Translations under genes and position numbers: made by a program
Assembly (NCBI GenBank): GCA_032871835.1
Contig: CM065300.1
Span: 3,353,768 to 3,417,767, forward strand
Reading direction: 5' to 3'
Length of the DNA stretch: 64,000 bases
Source of the DNA: Dipteronia dyeriana
Taxonomy: Eukaryota > Streptophyta > Magnoliopsida > Sapindales > Sapindaceae
Part shown: in pieces, positions 22,540-35,300 of the stretch
How the letters are laid out: every line of letters begins with the position of its first letter
Position numbering within the stretch: position 1 is the stretch's first letter
The notes under the pieces: model-generated
Databases searched by the model: none
Told to the model about the DNA's origin: nothing
What the model saw: the letters and a program-made list of their open reading frames with translations, nothing else

Positions 22540-25500
22540 CTCTGATTATTTATTAGCTTTTGTTAATTACTAATCAAAAGTTTCTCTTGGATGACTTTTA
22601 AAATCGAGACGAGACTCCTCGAGACAAAAAAAAATCCAAGACGGTTTTGTTCAACATCGAACAACCACAATAAGCCAATTTTATTTTCAATAGTTACATG
22701 AATACAACAGTGAACTGAAGTCGGTTCATACCGAGGAAATGGAGACTGGATTATGGAATTGTATCTTGATTATCACACCGTGTCAGGTTGTGATCAACTT
22801 CATGGCTGGACCCAAATTAAATGGGCTATGATATATTACAATCATCAAACCAGCAATCTAGCCTATGAAATTAAGCCGAAATTGGACCGGTGATAACGGT
22901 ACCCCTAAAAAACTGTATCTACGTCCCTTTTATATTCATATCCATCAAAATTTAAAAAAAAAATCTCTAATTTGTAAATAAACCACATTTAATGTCAAAA
23001 ATACCTTTTTTTTAATTATATTGTATTGTATTTTTATAAGTACACATCACATACGAATATTATTATGTTATTTTATCAACTTTATTATTATTTAAAAAAA
23101 AATTATTACCTTTAATTCCCTTACTATTCTTTTTCTTCCCTACTTTTTTTCTCTTATTGGTTTTTTTCAAAATCAAACTTCATTTTTCGTTAAAAATCCA
23201 TTTTCATATTTTTTTTAATTGGGAAACCACTTTCTATTTGAGAGAATTTTAGGAATACAATATTTGTGTCATGTCTCAATTGATGTAAAAGTATATAGGT
23301 GTTCGATGAAATTGAATAACATATAATATTTCTTTTTAATAAGAAAGAACATATAATATTGATAAATAAATAAAAATATAGATAATATATTTAATTTAAA
23401 AGTCTGTTTATATAGATAATAATTTTGTTCTTCTAATAAAAATTAATTTAAAACTTTACTTTTTCACAATCAAATTTGTCTCATGATTTTAATTCATTTT
23501 CCATACTTAGCAATCGATTTGTATTTCCTTAAAAGAGATTGAAAATATATTTAAAAGAGAATCTAGGGTTTATTAAAATAGAGAGAGATTTTATGATATA
23601 TGTTAATATCAAACAATTAATAGGAAAAAAATATAAAATATTAAAATAGAAAATTAATTAATAATTTTAGTGGGTGTACTAATAGACAATTAATCCTCTT
23701 AATAATTTTATTTAAAGATATTATTGGATTTTAAAAAATATATTAATTTATGGTATATATACAATTTTTACAGGTGCAAATAACGTGACATTAAAATAAA
23801 ATAAAAAATACAAAAGGACCCATTCCCTTGGATCACGACCTCTAAAAACATGCATGCGATCTTTGAAATTTGACCAAAAGTATGATTACAATTATCAATG
23901 ATTATGCTATTCTATAGTTGTAACAGAGAGAGTCACGGGTGTAGCTTAACTAATAGATGAACGAGTTTATAAATAATTTTAAATTATTGGTTCGAATTCT
24001 ATAGATAGCAAAAAAAAAAACTTTAAAAAAATATATAATCTATCTTAATAGATAAATAGATGTTATCAAAAAAAAAATCAGTAACACTACACATTCCATC
24101 TATTATTTCACATTTTCCATCCAATTTTCATCATAGCACATGTGACAACTGAAATGTCATTTAGATACGTATTAATTGATGAGTTAATACATAGATAAAA
24201 TAGTTAAGTACTAATTAATTTATATCCATCCATTAAATGATATCTCAATTGTCACGTGTGTTGAGATAAAAACGGTAGGATCGTAGGTGGGATGTATAAC
24301 GTTTTTGAAAAAAAAAATCATTCGAATTTATTTTTATTTTTGTATTCTTTTAAGACATTTTACCGAAACCCCATGAATATTGATTATTTTATTATGACAC
24401 TGAACATATATAATAGCATTAATTAGCACGATCTACAATCCAAACAAATATAATTGATTGTATCGATCATTTTTTTTATGTATAAATAATTTGTGTACAC
24501 AACTATCAAAATTTTTAAATATTAACGAGTATGAAAAGTTATGTAAGTGACTTTATCAGTAAATCAATACATTTAACGATAAAGATTTGAAATCCATTAA
24601 ATAGGAAAAAAATAAAAAACCAAAATTATAGGTATATATTGACTTCTCAACAAGAAAAATCATTAATTGAACAATATTTATTCTTTGCCTTCCTTAAAGT
24701 TTTGCTTAAAGTTTGGCTATTGATAAAGTTGTAGTGCACTTTAATCATCCATGATCATGCACATGATCTCTATCAAATATTGCTTTAGTAATTTTTATTT
24801 TTATAAATAAAGTTTGGTACAAAAAAAAATCATATTTCCTTTCAAACCAATCATGAATTAAGAGTTAATTAGTTATATTAATTATAATTCATATGGAAAG
24901 CAATATTAACTTTAAATTTGGTCAAATGCATGTCTATGACGCACACTGCATGTTCTTAAAGATGAAACATTTCTCCCTTATCAATTGTTGATGATGGGAT
25001 TCTCAATCTATATTATCAATGGATTATTTTTTATAAAATTAAAATTAGAGATATTTGTTTGAATTATTAAAGGGTCTGTCAAGTGGGAGTTGTTATAATT
25101 AAGTTTTCTATTGAATCGGGTATTGAAATGACTAACAATGAAATCTCCTTTGATGGGGATTCCCTTATTAGAGATATAATTATAACCCAAAAGCAAATTA
25201 AGGACCAAATGGGCGTTTAAATATTGTCCATTATTATAATATTATCGAATCTTGACCGATTTGAGTGTCTTCATTTGGGTGTTTTTTAACTTATTTGCCA
25301 CTAATAATTCATTTAACTGAAGACTAACTAGAAATTAGAAATGACAAGTAGAGAGAGATTTAAGATTGTGACTTGATGACCAACAAACATTCTTGAAAGC
25401 TATGTTCTAATCACTCCAATCACTTTTAATTGTTGTTTTTTTTTTCTTTCTCTTTTTTGGTATAGTGAAAAATTAAACATTTGGACCCATAAAATCACTT

Positions 25501-25889
25501 TCATATAACCAATTAATTGTTGTTGCATGGAATTAGAAACTTTTAAATGATGAGATATATATCATTCTATCAAGAAATTAAAATCATATATATATTTTTT
25601 TTTTTTTGAAATAATTTGGGTTTCAATAATCATATATGAAGTAAATTTTATCTGTAGTTAGGTCATGATATGTTTCTTTAGTTTCTTTTCCATCGAAAGT
25701 GATTTGAAAATGAATAGAACTCCTAGCTTACTTAGAGCTAACCATTAAGGGTCTTATAACAATACCACTGTAAATTCTCAATCTCTGAAGGCAATGATAG
25801 ATTATACCTATTTATGAGATTCGACATAACTTAAATTCTTATTTAAGTTTGGATGACCTTATTAAGAGCATTTTTTTTTTTTTTAGAAA
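22540..25889. other. Long AT-rich intergenic spacer
   Basis: No gene is supported over about 3.3 kb. It holds one SINE-like unit (23936-24012), many short A/T runs and no long open frame worth reporting. Confidence 0.6.
23936..24012 (+). mobile_element. tRNA-derived SINE-like unit
   Basis: The segment has a box A-like GTAGCTTAACTAATAGATG (from 23940) and a box B-like GGTTCGAATTC (about 23989-23999). It is followed by an A-rich tail (24008-24020). The spacing fits a tRNA-derived polymerase III promoter. It cannot fold as a proper tRNA. Confidence 0.6.
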
Positions 25890-26196
25890 TACAACTACTG
25901 TCAGGACCTTATGAAATTTGACTCCACATACTCCCACTATCGGGGAGATGTTGCATATGAACTACAACTCTCACAATCGGAGAGAAAATTTGACTCTACA
26001 AGCACGGTCCGGAATACTACTCCCACTAGCGGGGAGATGTTGCATATGGACTACAATTCTCACAATCGGAGAGAGAGCTACTCCCACAAACCGAAAGAAA
26101 ACATCCCACACATGTTTGTAAAATACGCATGGTGGGACTTGAACCCACAACCACTAGGTGTGGAAGGGAGGTGCTCAACCATCTCTGCTAAGAAGT
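25890..26196 (-). mobile_element. tRNA-headed SINE-like element with a duplicated body
   Basis: On the minus strand the head has box A TAGCAGAGATGG (26190-26179) and box B GGTTCAAGTCCC (26145-26134), resembling a Ser-type tRNA. The body contains a segment repeated with an 89-bp period (about 25931-25990 and 26020-26079), with CTCCCACTA, GGGGAGATGTTGCATATG and CTCACAATCGGAGAGA in each. The head lacks a paired acceptor stem and CCA context, so it is not a working tRNA gene. Confidence 0.6.
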
Positions 26197-26708
26197 GATG
26201 TGTATTAAGAAGCACTTAGGATAATATAAAAGTGTTGTGATAAAAGTTTGGTAATACAACGAAAACTCTATAATTACCTACCAAATACAAATAATTAAAG
26301 AGAGTTCAAAATCAAAATATTAGATTAGCAAAAAAGGGAAAGAAAAAAACCCATTGAAAACTATCAAGTGTGGTAATCCAACATATTTTTCTACGTGGAA
26401 TCCCAATCGGTACCGTTAAAATGGAAAAACTCCGAAATCTCACACCTAAAAAGGTGTAAGATATCACCCTTGATTTGGGGTTCTTTTTTTATATAGCACA
26501 CTTTCCAATGTCATTTATGAAAACGTCACCATTTTAACCATTCTTATAGAAATAGCACCGATTAATGTGTTATGTCAAAATTGCCCATTTGTTTCTTTCC
26601 ATATCTCTCTTTACTTTTTAGATTTCTTTCCCTCTATTTCTTTCCCTCTATTTCTTTCTTCCTCTCGCTATTGTTTTTTTTCAAAGACCTTCATTGATGG
26701 ATCAATGG

Positions 26709-27308
26709 AGGTCGAACAAACCTCCAATGGATATCGTCAAAACGATCGACTCCATTAGAGGTCGTTTCGACGACTGACAACCTCCACCGTTAAAAAAAAT
26801 CTGGAAATAAGTCTCGAGTAGCTGACAATAAGCCTCGGGGTAGTTGGAAATAAGTCTTGAGTAGCTGGTTATAAGTCTCAGGTAGCAATGAGTCTCCAAT
26901 AATTGGAAATAAGTCTCGATTATCTGAAAATAAGTCTCGGGTAGTTGAAAACAAGTCTCGGGTAGCTAGTTATAAGTCTTAGGCAGCAATAAGTCTCGGA
27001 TAATTGAAAATAAGTCTCGGTTATCTGAAAATAAGTCTCGAGTAGCTGGAAATAAGTCCCCGGATAGCTGGTTATAAGTCTCAGGTAACAATAAATCTCG
27101 GATAATTGAAAATAAGTCTCGGTTATCTGAAAATAAGTCACGGGTAGCTAGCAATAAGTCTCGAGTGACCTACCCGAGACTTATTGATGAGACTTATTTC
27201 CAGATTTGGTTTCTTAATCTTTTTCTTCGTCGACCACCAATGGAGGTCGAGGTCATTTCGACCTACAATGGAGATTTTTTCGACCTCCATTTGAGGTTTG
27301 TTCGACCT
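26709..27308. mobile_element. Element-like unit bounded by inverted AGGTCGAACAAACCTC arms
   Basis: A 16-bp word at 26709-26724 is perfectly inverted at 27293-27308. Further GGAGGTCG/CGACCTCC words lie inside both arms. The arms enclose the minisatellite at 26790-27186. Outer AGCAC/GTGCT motifs (about 26495 and 27476) may mark a larger MITE. Family is uncertain. Confidence 0.5.
26790..27186. repeat. Minisatellite of AATAAGTCTCGGGTAGCTGA-type units with higher-order structure
   Basis: About 17 units of 20-23 bp share the core AATAAGTCTCG. Unit subtypes (ending AGCTGG, TATCTGA, ATAATTG, AGCTGGTTAT) recur in the same order in larger blocks of about 110 bp, most clearly from 26887, 26988 and 27090. 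The array ends in a hairpin: CAATAAGTCTCG (27152-27163) and CGAGACTTATTG (27175-27186) are perfect 12-bp arms around an 11-bp loop. Confidence 0.85.
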
Positions 27309-27740
27309 CAATTAATTCTTGGATAAAAAAACATGGGAGAGAGAGAGAGAGAGAGAATTAAAAAGTAAAAATGAAAAGTAAAAAAGTAAGGGTATTTTAG
27401 TCTCATCACATACTTTGTTGCAAAAAATATATAATTAATAACTTAGTAATAGTCTTACAAAACCAAACCTATTTTGTGCTATTTCCCTCGCTTCCCTCCT
27501 TGATTTGCTCATAAAACCCCATCATAATTTATGCCCAAACAACAAAAATTTTGGACAATATCTTAACAAGGGATTCAAATCAACCGTTTAAAAATGACGT
27601 TCCAATTTGTATCAAATCAACCAAATTGGATAATGCATACACATTTTTTTTAAAATAATTAAATATAAATAATTATGTACACATTATCTAATTTGATTGG
27701 TTATATATAAATTGGGACTTTTTTTTTTTTTAGTGGTGAT

Positions 27741-28091
27741 TTGAATCGTTGTGGTCAAAAGGTTGATTTGGAAACCCATATATTTTGCTATTTGATTGAA
27801 GGACACACCCCTAGAATTTGGGTACTAGTTGAGGCATATATGAAGAAGATTTATAGACCAGATATTGTGGGCGATCTAATTGATGGGAGATTCTGGATTT
27901 CCACTATGATTTGCAATTTGTTTGAGGTGATACGACAATCATGGTTACGGTTTAAAATATGTGAAAGCATGTTGACTAAAGATGAACAAAAGGAAATTAG
28001 TGCTATATCTAGTAAGAAATGTCAAGCTCATGGACCCATTGTTCATGCACCAAAGATTATAATTACCCTAAGATACACTAAATCTCTCTGA
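27741..28091 (+). CDS. Unrecognised 116-codon open frame, possibly a gene fragment
   Basis: The frame has an even amino-acid mix (Trp, Cys, Lys, Glu) unlike the AT-driven frames around it, with EAYMKKIYRPDIVGDLIDG and FWISTMICNLFEVIRQSWL. I do not recognise a family. It has no signal peptide or obvious membrane segment. It may be one exon or a fragment of a captured gene. No promoter or splice context is convincing. It may also be chance. Confidence 0.3.
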   Translation: MNRCGQKVDLETHIFCYLIEGHTPRIWVLVEAYMKKIYRPDIVGDLIDGRFWISTMICNLFEVIRQSWLRFKICESMLTKDEQKEISAISSKKCQAHGPIVHAPKIIITLRYTKSL

Positions 28092-28314
28092 TCTTTATCA
28101 GCCAGCTTGATTTTTTACTTCCATTTGTGTTGGTTGATCAAAAAAGAAAGAAACCTAATCTTCATTGCATTTTTTAAACAATTTTCTAGTATTTTTTGAA
28201 CTATTTTAACTCAAATATATATTGCTTTTCAATCAAAAGAGATATGCCAGTGGAAAATGGAGAAATGGATGATAAGACACAATTAAGATGATCTCCTTTT
28301 ACCACCAATGAGGA

Positions 28315-28445
28315 TTGCTAGAATGATAGTGGTTTGCTCTCACAAGGTTCAAATCCTCTCATAAATATCTACATATCCAAAAGTTATAGTTTTCTATTTC
28401 TCAAAGATCGTAGGCTCGGCAGAGACTCCAGTTTCAAAACTCAAG
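28315..28445 (+). mobile_element. SINE-like fragment (box B AGGTTCAAATCCTC)
   Basis: A box B-like GGTTCAAATCC lies at about 28347. The following text (ATATCCAAAAGTTATAGTTT, TCAAAGATCGTAGGCTCGG) is shared in diverged form with 29425-29515. Confidence 0.45.
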
Positions 28446-30855
28446 TTCTCTGAGACAGTTCGGAGAATTTCTAAATATTATTAAATAAATAAAAAATCAA
28501 GCTCTCTTCTTAATCTAAGTTTTTATATGAGCTTGTAATTAGTATGTGGTTAAAAATAAAATTATCATGAAAAAAAAAATCTTTAATTGTACAAATATGT
28601 GTATCTCAAAGTTTCTCAGCTTACAACGATTCAGATCCTAAAAGTATTATCTTTCGTGTTTGAACCGACATGTTGTTAAAAATCACCCCGTTAAACATGA
28701 TGTTCATTCTAATCTCACTGGTTTCTATATATATATATATATATATGAAAAGTAACAGTGATTTGATTGGGGAATCAAATTTATCTAAGAGTACTCTTTG
28801 TCAGACATTCCGGGGGAATTAACTGAGAAAAGAGTTGTGTTTGTTGTTCGAGTTACTCCATACAATTGTCTGAGACATTGGGACCGAATTGGCATAGCAA
28901 CATTATTCAAAAAATATATAATTAATTAATTAATCAATTAATTATTAAATTAGAAAGAAAGATCGATAGATGTGACTGATTGATAGGCCATCGTTTCATT
29001 CTCTTTGTAATATTTATCTCTGCCGAAAATGGTTTGGCTAGCTAAGTAGCTAGTAAGGTATGAAATCCCATCACTGAAATTGCAAATTGGCCCACGTAGA
29101 AAAGATTATCAACAAAAGGTTGGTGTAATAATAATAATAATTATGTTGATTCTCTTTAGCGATAATTTGGTATAACTAAATGCACATGCATGGTTTCTTC
29201 TAAGTGTGACATGATCAACATAATTTTCTTAGTGTTTGATTCTTTTATTTCGTTAATTTGGTGTAAACACATGCATTTTAGAGAAAAAGAGAGCCTAGTA
29301 CTAATGGAAATACATATGGTTAGTTATGTGTCATGTCCTAGTATATGTCCAATATGTTATCACATAAGATATATAATATTCACCAAATGAGGGTTAGAGA
29401 ATGATCGGGTTTGTATAGTTTATAATTTCCTCTTGGATTGGGATTCGAATCTATCCCGTACATAGCCAAACGTTAAAGTTTTCCATTCCTAAAGATTGTA
29501 AGGTTTGATGGTTTGATATATATAGAAATGGATTTCATCGAATAATAAAAATTTAGTACATTAGAATCCACTTAGTTGTGTTTACACTAGAGGGGAAATA
29601 AATAATTAATATCGTAATTTAAAAAGGGATGATTTTCAACCTAAGAAAGTCTTAGTAATTTGACAAATTAATATAAACTTGAGAGCTTTTTTGTTTATAG
29701 ATAAAGCGGTACTATTAGTCATAAAGGGGCAATATATTTTTGACAACCAAGGCAACCTTAGCTAATTAGCTACTTGTCTTTAGAAAAGTATCTTGAATTC
29801 AAATATCACCATTTAATGTAATTTAATGACTATTTATGTTTATTTAATCTGATAATATTTTAGATTTGAATTACTGTATAAAAAAAAATCGGATTAAACA
29901 AACTATATTATATGTTATGTTTAAAGGGTATAATATTTCGTGTAAAAATACAGTAGTATGTATGTATTTTTTAATAAAAAAAGCTAATTAATCATATTCG
30001 TATCGAAAAAACTTCAACTTCATACTCTTATGCGGTAAATAATTAAATGAAAAAACTTCAATTTCAAACTCTTATACGATAAATAATCGTAGAACATCTG
30101 TATACAACAATATGATATGTTTGTTCGACCAATTATTATTTGTTGACTTAAGAATATGGATTGGAACTTACCATCGGACTATTGCCTTCGACCACCATCC
30201 GACCAAATTAATATAGATAGAAGTTATCGGTTGAAAAACAGAATTAAGCAATAAAGAAAGAAAATGAAAAAAATTGATACCGAAAGGAAGCTGGCTGTAG
30301 TACCTTTAAAAGACAGGGTGCGTGCTACAATGGAAAACGTGAAAGGTTTTAGGTCCAATTGTTTTGGATCCATCGAAAGATGCTTCGTCAAAACATGTGA
30401 GAAAAATTATTTATAGAAATTTAAAATTAATAATAACAAAAGAAAAGTGTTTTTTGCTTCTAATACAAACTAAGTTTTTTTTTTTTTTTGTACCTATGTA
30501 GCGTTTGTGATGTGGACACTCATGAGCCACCATATATCCTCCTCCTCATCTGAAATTGTTTTCATTTTCATGATGATGATATATATATATATATATATAT
30601 ATATAGGACCCCTACCGATAATATTGGACATTGAAAAGGTGACCTGATACCAACAATAAAATGATATTTATCAAGATCCCACAAGAATCTTCAAATCTTC
30701 TGTATCTTTCTTCATACCAAAAAAAAAATACCAAGTATACCAGCAGCAGCATTTCATTTATATATATATATAAAAAATGTTACGAGGTTTTTTTTAGAAG
30801 GTAGAGAAATAATTACAGCCTATTTGATTTAATAAAAATAATTTTTAAATACTTA
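28446..30855. other. AT-rich intergenic spacer with microsatellites
   Basis: No gene is supported. It contains (TA)n runs at about 28728-28746 and 30579-30605, and a related SINE-like 3' fragment at about 29425-29515 (GGGATTCGAATC, then TAGCCAAACGTTAAAGTTTT). Confidence 0.55.
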
Positions 30856-31252
30856 GATGCTGTTTGGAACCGATTTCAAAAACGATTTTCTGTTTTTAAA
30901 AACAAAAAACAATTTTAATATTGTTTGGTTTCATATTTTACAAAATTGTTTTTTATTTTAAAAAACAACTTTTTAAAAGTTTTAATTAAAAGGTTGAAAA
31001 CAATCTTTTATTGTTTTTCACAGTTTTTAAGACATTAATTCAAAACAAATGACAGCTTTTCTCTCCAAACAACTATTTTATCTATTTTAAAACTACAACT
31101 AAATACATTTACATCATTTTCCATTTTACAAAATACTTTTAAAAAACACTATCAAACACAACATTTTCAAAAACATCATTTTTAAAATATGATTTTCATA
31201 TTTAAAAATTATTTTTAAAAATATGATTTTAAAAACGATATCAAAGACGCCC
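30856..31252. mobile_element. Tourist/PIF-Harbinger-like MITE, 397 bp
   Basis: The ends are GATGCTGTTTGGAACCGATT and, on the other strand, GGGCGTCTTTGATATCGTTT, imperfect inverted repeats. The flanks are TTA (30853-30855) and TTA (31253-31255), the 3-bp target duplication of this superfamily. The interior is made of A/T-rich runs. A second, more decayed relative follows at about 31276-31550. Confidence 0.72.
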
Positions 31253-31654
31253 TTAGTATTTTCGGTTAATAACTAAAGTGATGGTTTGTTTTATTTTTCA
31301 AATAGTGTTTTGTTTTCAAAAACAAAAAACAACTTTAAAGTTGTTTGGTTAATCGTTTCGTAAAATTATTTTTGAAAAAAAAAAACAATTTTTTAAAAGT
31401 TATAAATAGATTAAAAAAAAAGTTAAAAACAACCTTTTATTGTTTTTCACTATTTTTAAAACGTACAGATTTTCAAAACAAACAATTACTTTTCCCTCCA
31501 AATAACTAATTTACTCATTTTAAAAACATTACCAAATAGACTGAGATAAGGTTGGTCCGGTGGTAAATCCCTCACACAGTCACATATACATGTGTCTCAT
31601 CCTTCCTAAAAAACCCTAGATTTATGTAATTATGTAATACTTCAAAAAAAAATG

Positions 31655-32244
31655 TGTTGATGAGAAACAATCGCACACACAAATCTAATCACAAACAATA
31701 AGAAAAGCAATAAGAATAAAGAAGACACCAAAGATTTTACGTGATTCAGCAAGTTGCCTACGTCCACAAAGCGCATCGCACTCAATCCACTATTTAGAAT
31801 TGATTACAATCTCTCTGCCTCACTTTCAATCTCTTTACAATTGTTCTCTCTCTCTATCAATTTTTCTCACCACACTATACACATTACATAATGATAGTAT
31901 TTATATGGGAGCACTAGGGTTAGTCAAATCCTAATTGGAATCTATTTCATTTTCCAATTGCTTATATGCGTAGGAATTCCTACTTCTCGTGAAATCCGTC
32001 ACTACCGCTGTCTGGACCGCTGTGTAGGTATGTGTCTGCGTCGCGGTCTACAATACGTGACTTCGCCTGTGAAACTCCGCTTCTTAAGCCGCGGTGTGTG
32101 AATTATGTCTGCACCGCGGTCCACAACGCATGTCACCTCTGGACATCTCCCCTGTATGTGTCGTGGTCCAGGTTCTTTGCCTCCGCCGCGCCACTTTCTG
32201 GAACCCGTTTTTTTCTTGTTGTTTCTGGTTTCACATATCTAACA
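31655..32244 (-). repeat. 3' LTR of the complete copia element
   Basis: On the minus strand the LTR runs from TGTTAGATATGTGAAACC to CTCATCAACA, with a TATAAATA box (31905-31898). A GC-rich block with CCGCGG/CGCGGT words (about 32180-31995) is just upstream of the TATA box. Confidence 0.92.
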
Positions 32245-32394
32245 ATCTCTCACATGAAGACTGAAACTCAATAGACATTCTCCGTCCTTTCTCGATGACT
32301 TAATGGATAAATAACGGTGTGTTCATCCCTTCTTCTTCACCCTTGAAGGCCTACTAAAGTTGCGCACAACTCCAGATTCTCAATAATGACTGGT

Positions 32395-35300
32395 TTGGTT
32401 AACATATCAGCTGATTCTTAGCACCTACAATTTTCACTAGCTTCAGTACTCCTTCTTCAATTAACGACCGAATGAAGTGGTAGCGCAGATCTTTGTGCTT
32501 GGTCATAAAAAGGAACGCCGAATTATTGGCCAAGTGTATTACACTCTGACTGGCACTATGCAACACATTCATTACCTGATCAAATCCCAACTCAGCTAAT
32601 AACCCTTGTAACCATATCAACTCTTTGCTTGCTTTTGTCACAACCACATACTCTGCTTCAGTTGTAGAAATTGTCACTATCTTCTATAACTGGGACACCT
32701 AACTAATCGCGGTACTTGCCATTGTGAACATATATCTGGTGGTACTTCTTCTATGATCCACCTCTCCAGTAAAATTTGAATCTACATAACCTTCTAGCTT
32801 GAGTTCATCTCTTCTAAAGGTTAGACACTTCTCTATCGCACCCCGTAGGTATCTCAGGATCCACTTCACGGCCTCCCAGTGAGGCTTGCCTGGATTGGAC
32901 ATGTATTGGCTCGTAACTCCCAATGCTTGGGAAATATATGGTCTTGTGCAGATCATGGCATGCATTAGACTTCCAATGGCTGAAGCATAAGGAACTCTAG
33001 CCATGAAATATGTTTCCTCTTCCGTCTTTGGACTATGGTTCTTGGACAACCTGAAATGACTAGCCAAAGGTGTTCTTACTGGTTTCACATTTCCCATGTT
33101 GAATCTCTGTAACACCTTCTGAACATACTCTGCTTGTGAAAGCTTCAATGTACCTTCTTGTTTGTCTCTGCTAATTCTCATTCCAAGAATTTGCTTTACT
33201 GCACATAAATCCTTCATCTCGAACTCACTCAAGAGTTGCTTCTTCAAATTGTTAATCTTCTCTAAATCTGCATCAGCCACTAACATGTCATCAACATAGA
33301 GTAACAAAATAATAAACTTGAGTTAACCATTTTGAAGTAGCAGCAGTGATCAACATTGCATCTCAGGTAGTCATTCCCTTGCATGAACCCATCAAACTTC
33401 ATGTACCACTGTCGGGAAGCTTGTTTTAAACCATACAAGTTTTTCGTCAACTTACATACCAATTTTTCATTGCCAACTTCCTCAAACCCCTCCGGTTGCT
33501 TCATATATATCTCCTCCTCCAAATCTCCATGAAGAAAGGTAATTTTCACATCTAACTGCTCCAAATATAACCATTTTGCTACAATAATACTCAACACTGA
33601 CCGGATCGTGGTTAGTTTAACAACAAGAGAAAAAAATTCAGAGTACTCAATACCTTCAATTTGTTGGAAACCTTTGACTATGAGTCGTGTCTTGTATCTC
33701 TTGGAACCATTATGTTCCTCTTTGATCTGAAACACCCATTTATTCTGAAGGGCTTTCTTTTCTTCAGGCAACTTGGCTAACTCCCAAGTTTGGTTAGATA
33801 CCAACGACTTCATCTCATCCTTCATTGCAAGCTCCCGCTTGATCGTATCTTCTCCCTGATATGTCTCATCATAGCACTCAGGTTCTCATGCATCTATCAA
33901 CAGCAGGTATTACAAGTACGTCCTATTAGTATAGGAGTTCGAGTTGATCTTCTCAATGTATTATGGGTCTATGTCGCTGGAACATCTTTAAGTGGGATAG
34001 ATTCTTGAACATGGGGTTGCACACCTTACTCTTCTTCATCTTGTCTAGTATGCTCCACAATCACACTATCCGGTAAATCATCCAACCCAAAATACTCTGG
34101 CTCTCCCGACTCAAACACTTGTGTGTTTCTGTCTTTGTACATGACCTTTTCATTGAAGACAACGTCTTTACTTCTGATCATCTTGTAGTTTTGGTCATCC
34201 CACAACTTGTAACCAAATTCATCGTCTCTATAGCCCACCAAGGTACACTTCACTGACTTTGCATCTAGTTTACTTCTCGCATGATCACCTACATGTACAT
34301 AGGAAACACAACCAAACACTTTAAGATGAGAAAGTTTTACCTCTTTCCCAATCCAGATCTCCTCTAGTATAGCGAGATCCAAAGGCTTTGATGGTCATCG
34401 ATTGATCAAATACGTTGATGTATTGACTGCTTTTGCCTAGAACTATTTTGGTAACCCTGAATGTAACCTCATGCTTCTGGCTCTCTCGGTTAATGTTATG
34501 TTCGTTCGTTATGCTATACCATTATGTTGTGGGGTTCTAGGAACCGTTCTACTTAGCTTTATTCTACTCTGGTAGCAAAACTTATTGAACTCACTGTCTT
34601 TATATTCTCTAACATTGTTTGAGTTCAGTTTTTTGATCTTCAATCCTGTCTCATTCTCAACCCTGGCTTTTCAACTTTTGAAAGCATCAAATACATCAGA
34701 CTTGTATTTTAGAAAGTAAACTCATACCTTTCTGAAGTGATAGTCGATGAAGAAGACAAAGTACGATTTACCCCCGGTTGACGAGACTGAAGCTGGACCC
34801 CAAACATCGGTGTGCACTAGTTTCAACTTCTCCTATACCGGTGCTCTTCTGGTCCACTTGAAGCTTACTCGCTTCTGTTTACCCAGAATGCAGCTTTCAC
34901 AGAAATCAAACTTAACATTCTTCAAATCTAGTAACTTACCTTTTGAATGCAGACACTTTTACACATGAGTAGAGCCTCTGACTACTTATGTGCCCAAACC
35001 TCTAGTACCACAAATTCGGATCATCTTTACCTTCCGCCATAGTGATTGAACCATAACCATCCGTAGTTGTGTAAAGTGACCCATTCTTCTTTCCTCGGGG
35101 GATTGTCATGCTACCCTTCGAAATTTTCCACTTATCACCTGTGAAAGTTGTCATGTACCCATATAATGCTAGTTGCCCAATGGAGATCAAATTCTTCCCC
35201 AAGTCCGGTATATGCCTCACATTGCCGAGCTTCCAAACTGTTGAATCTTCAAATCTCTCTTTCCGGTAATGTCGCATGCTTAATCGTCACCAAGATACAC

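Noticed and set aside
26123..26196. Functional tRNA-Ser gene
   Set aside because: A and B boxes are present but the acceptor stem does not pair and a SINE body follows.
26790..27186. Regular repeats resembling a CRISPR array
   Set aside because: Units are contiguous and themselves variable, there are no unique spacers, and the DNA is plant nuclear.
34747..34968. Plus-strand open frame
   Set aside because: It is antisense to the degraded copia integrase region.
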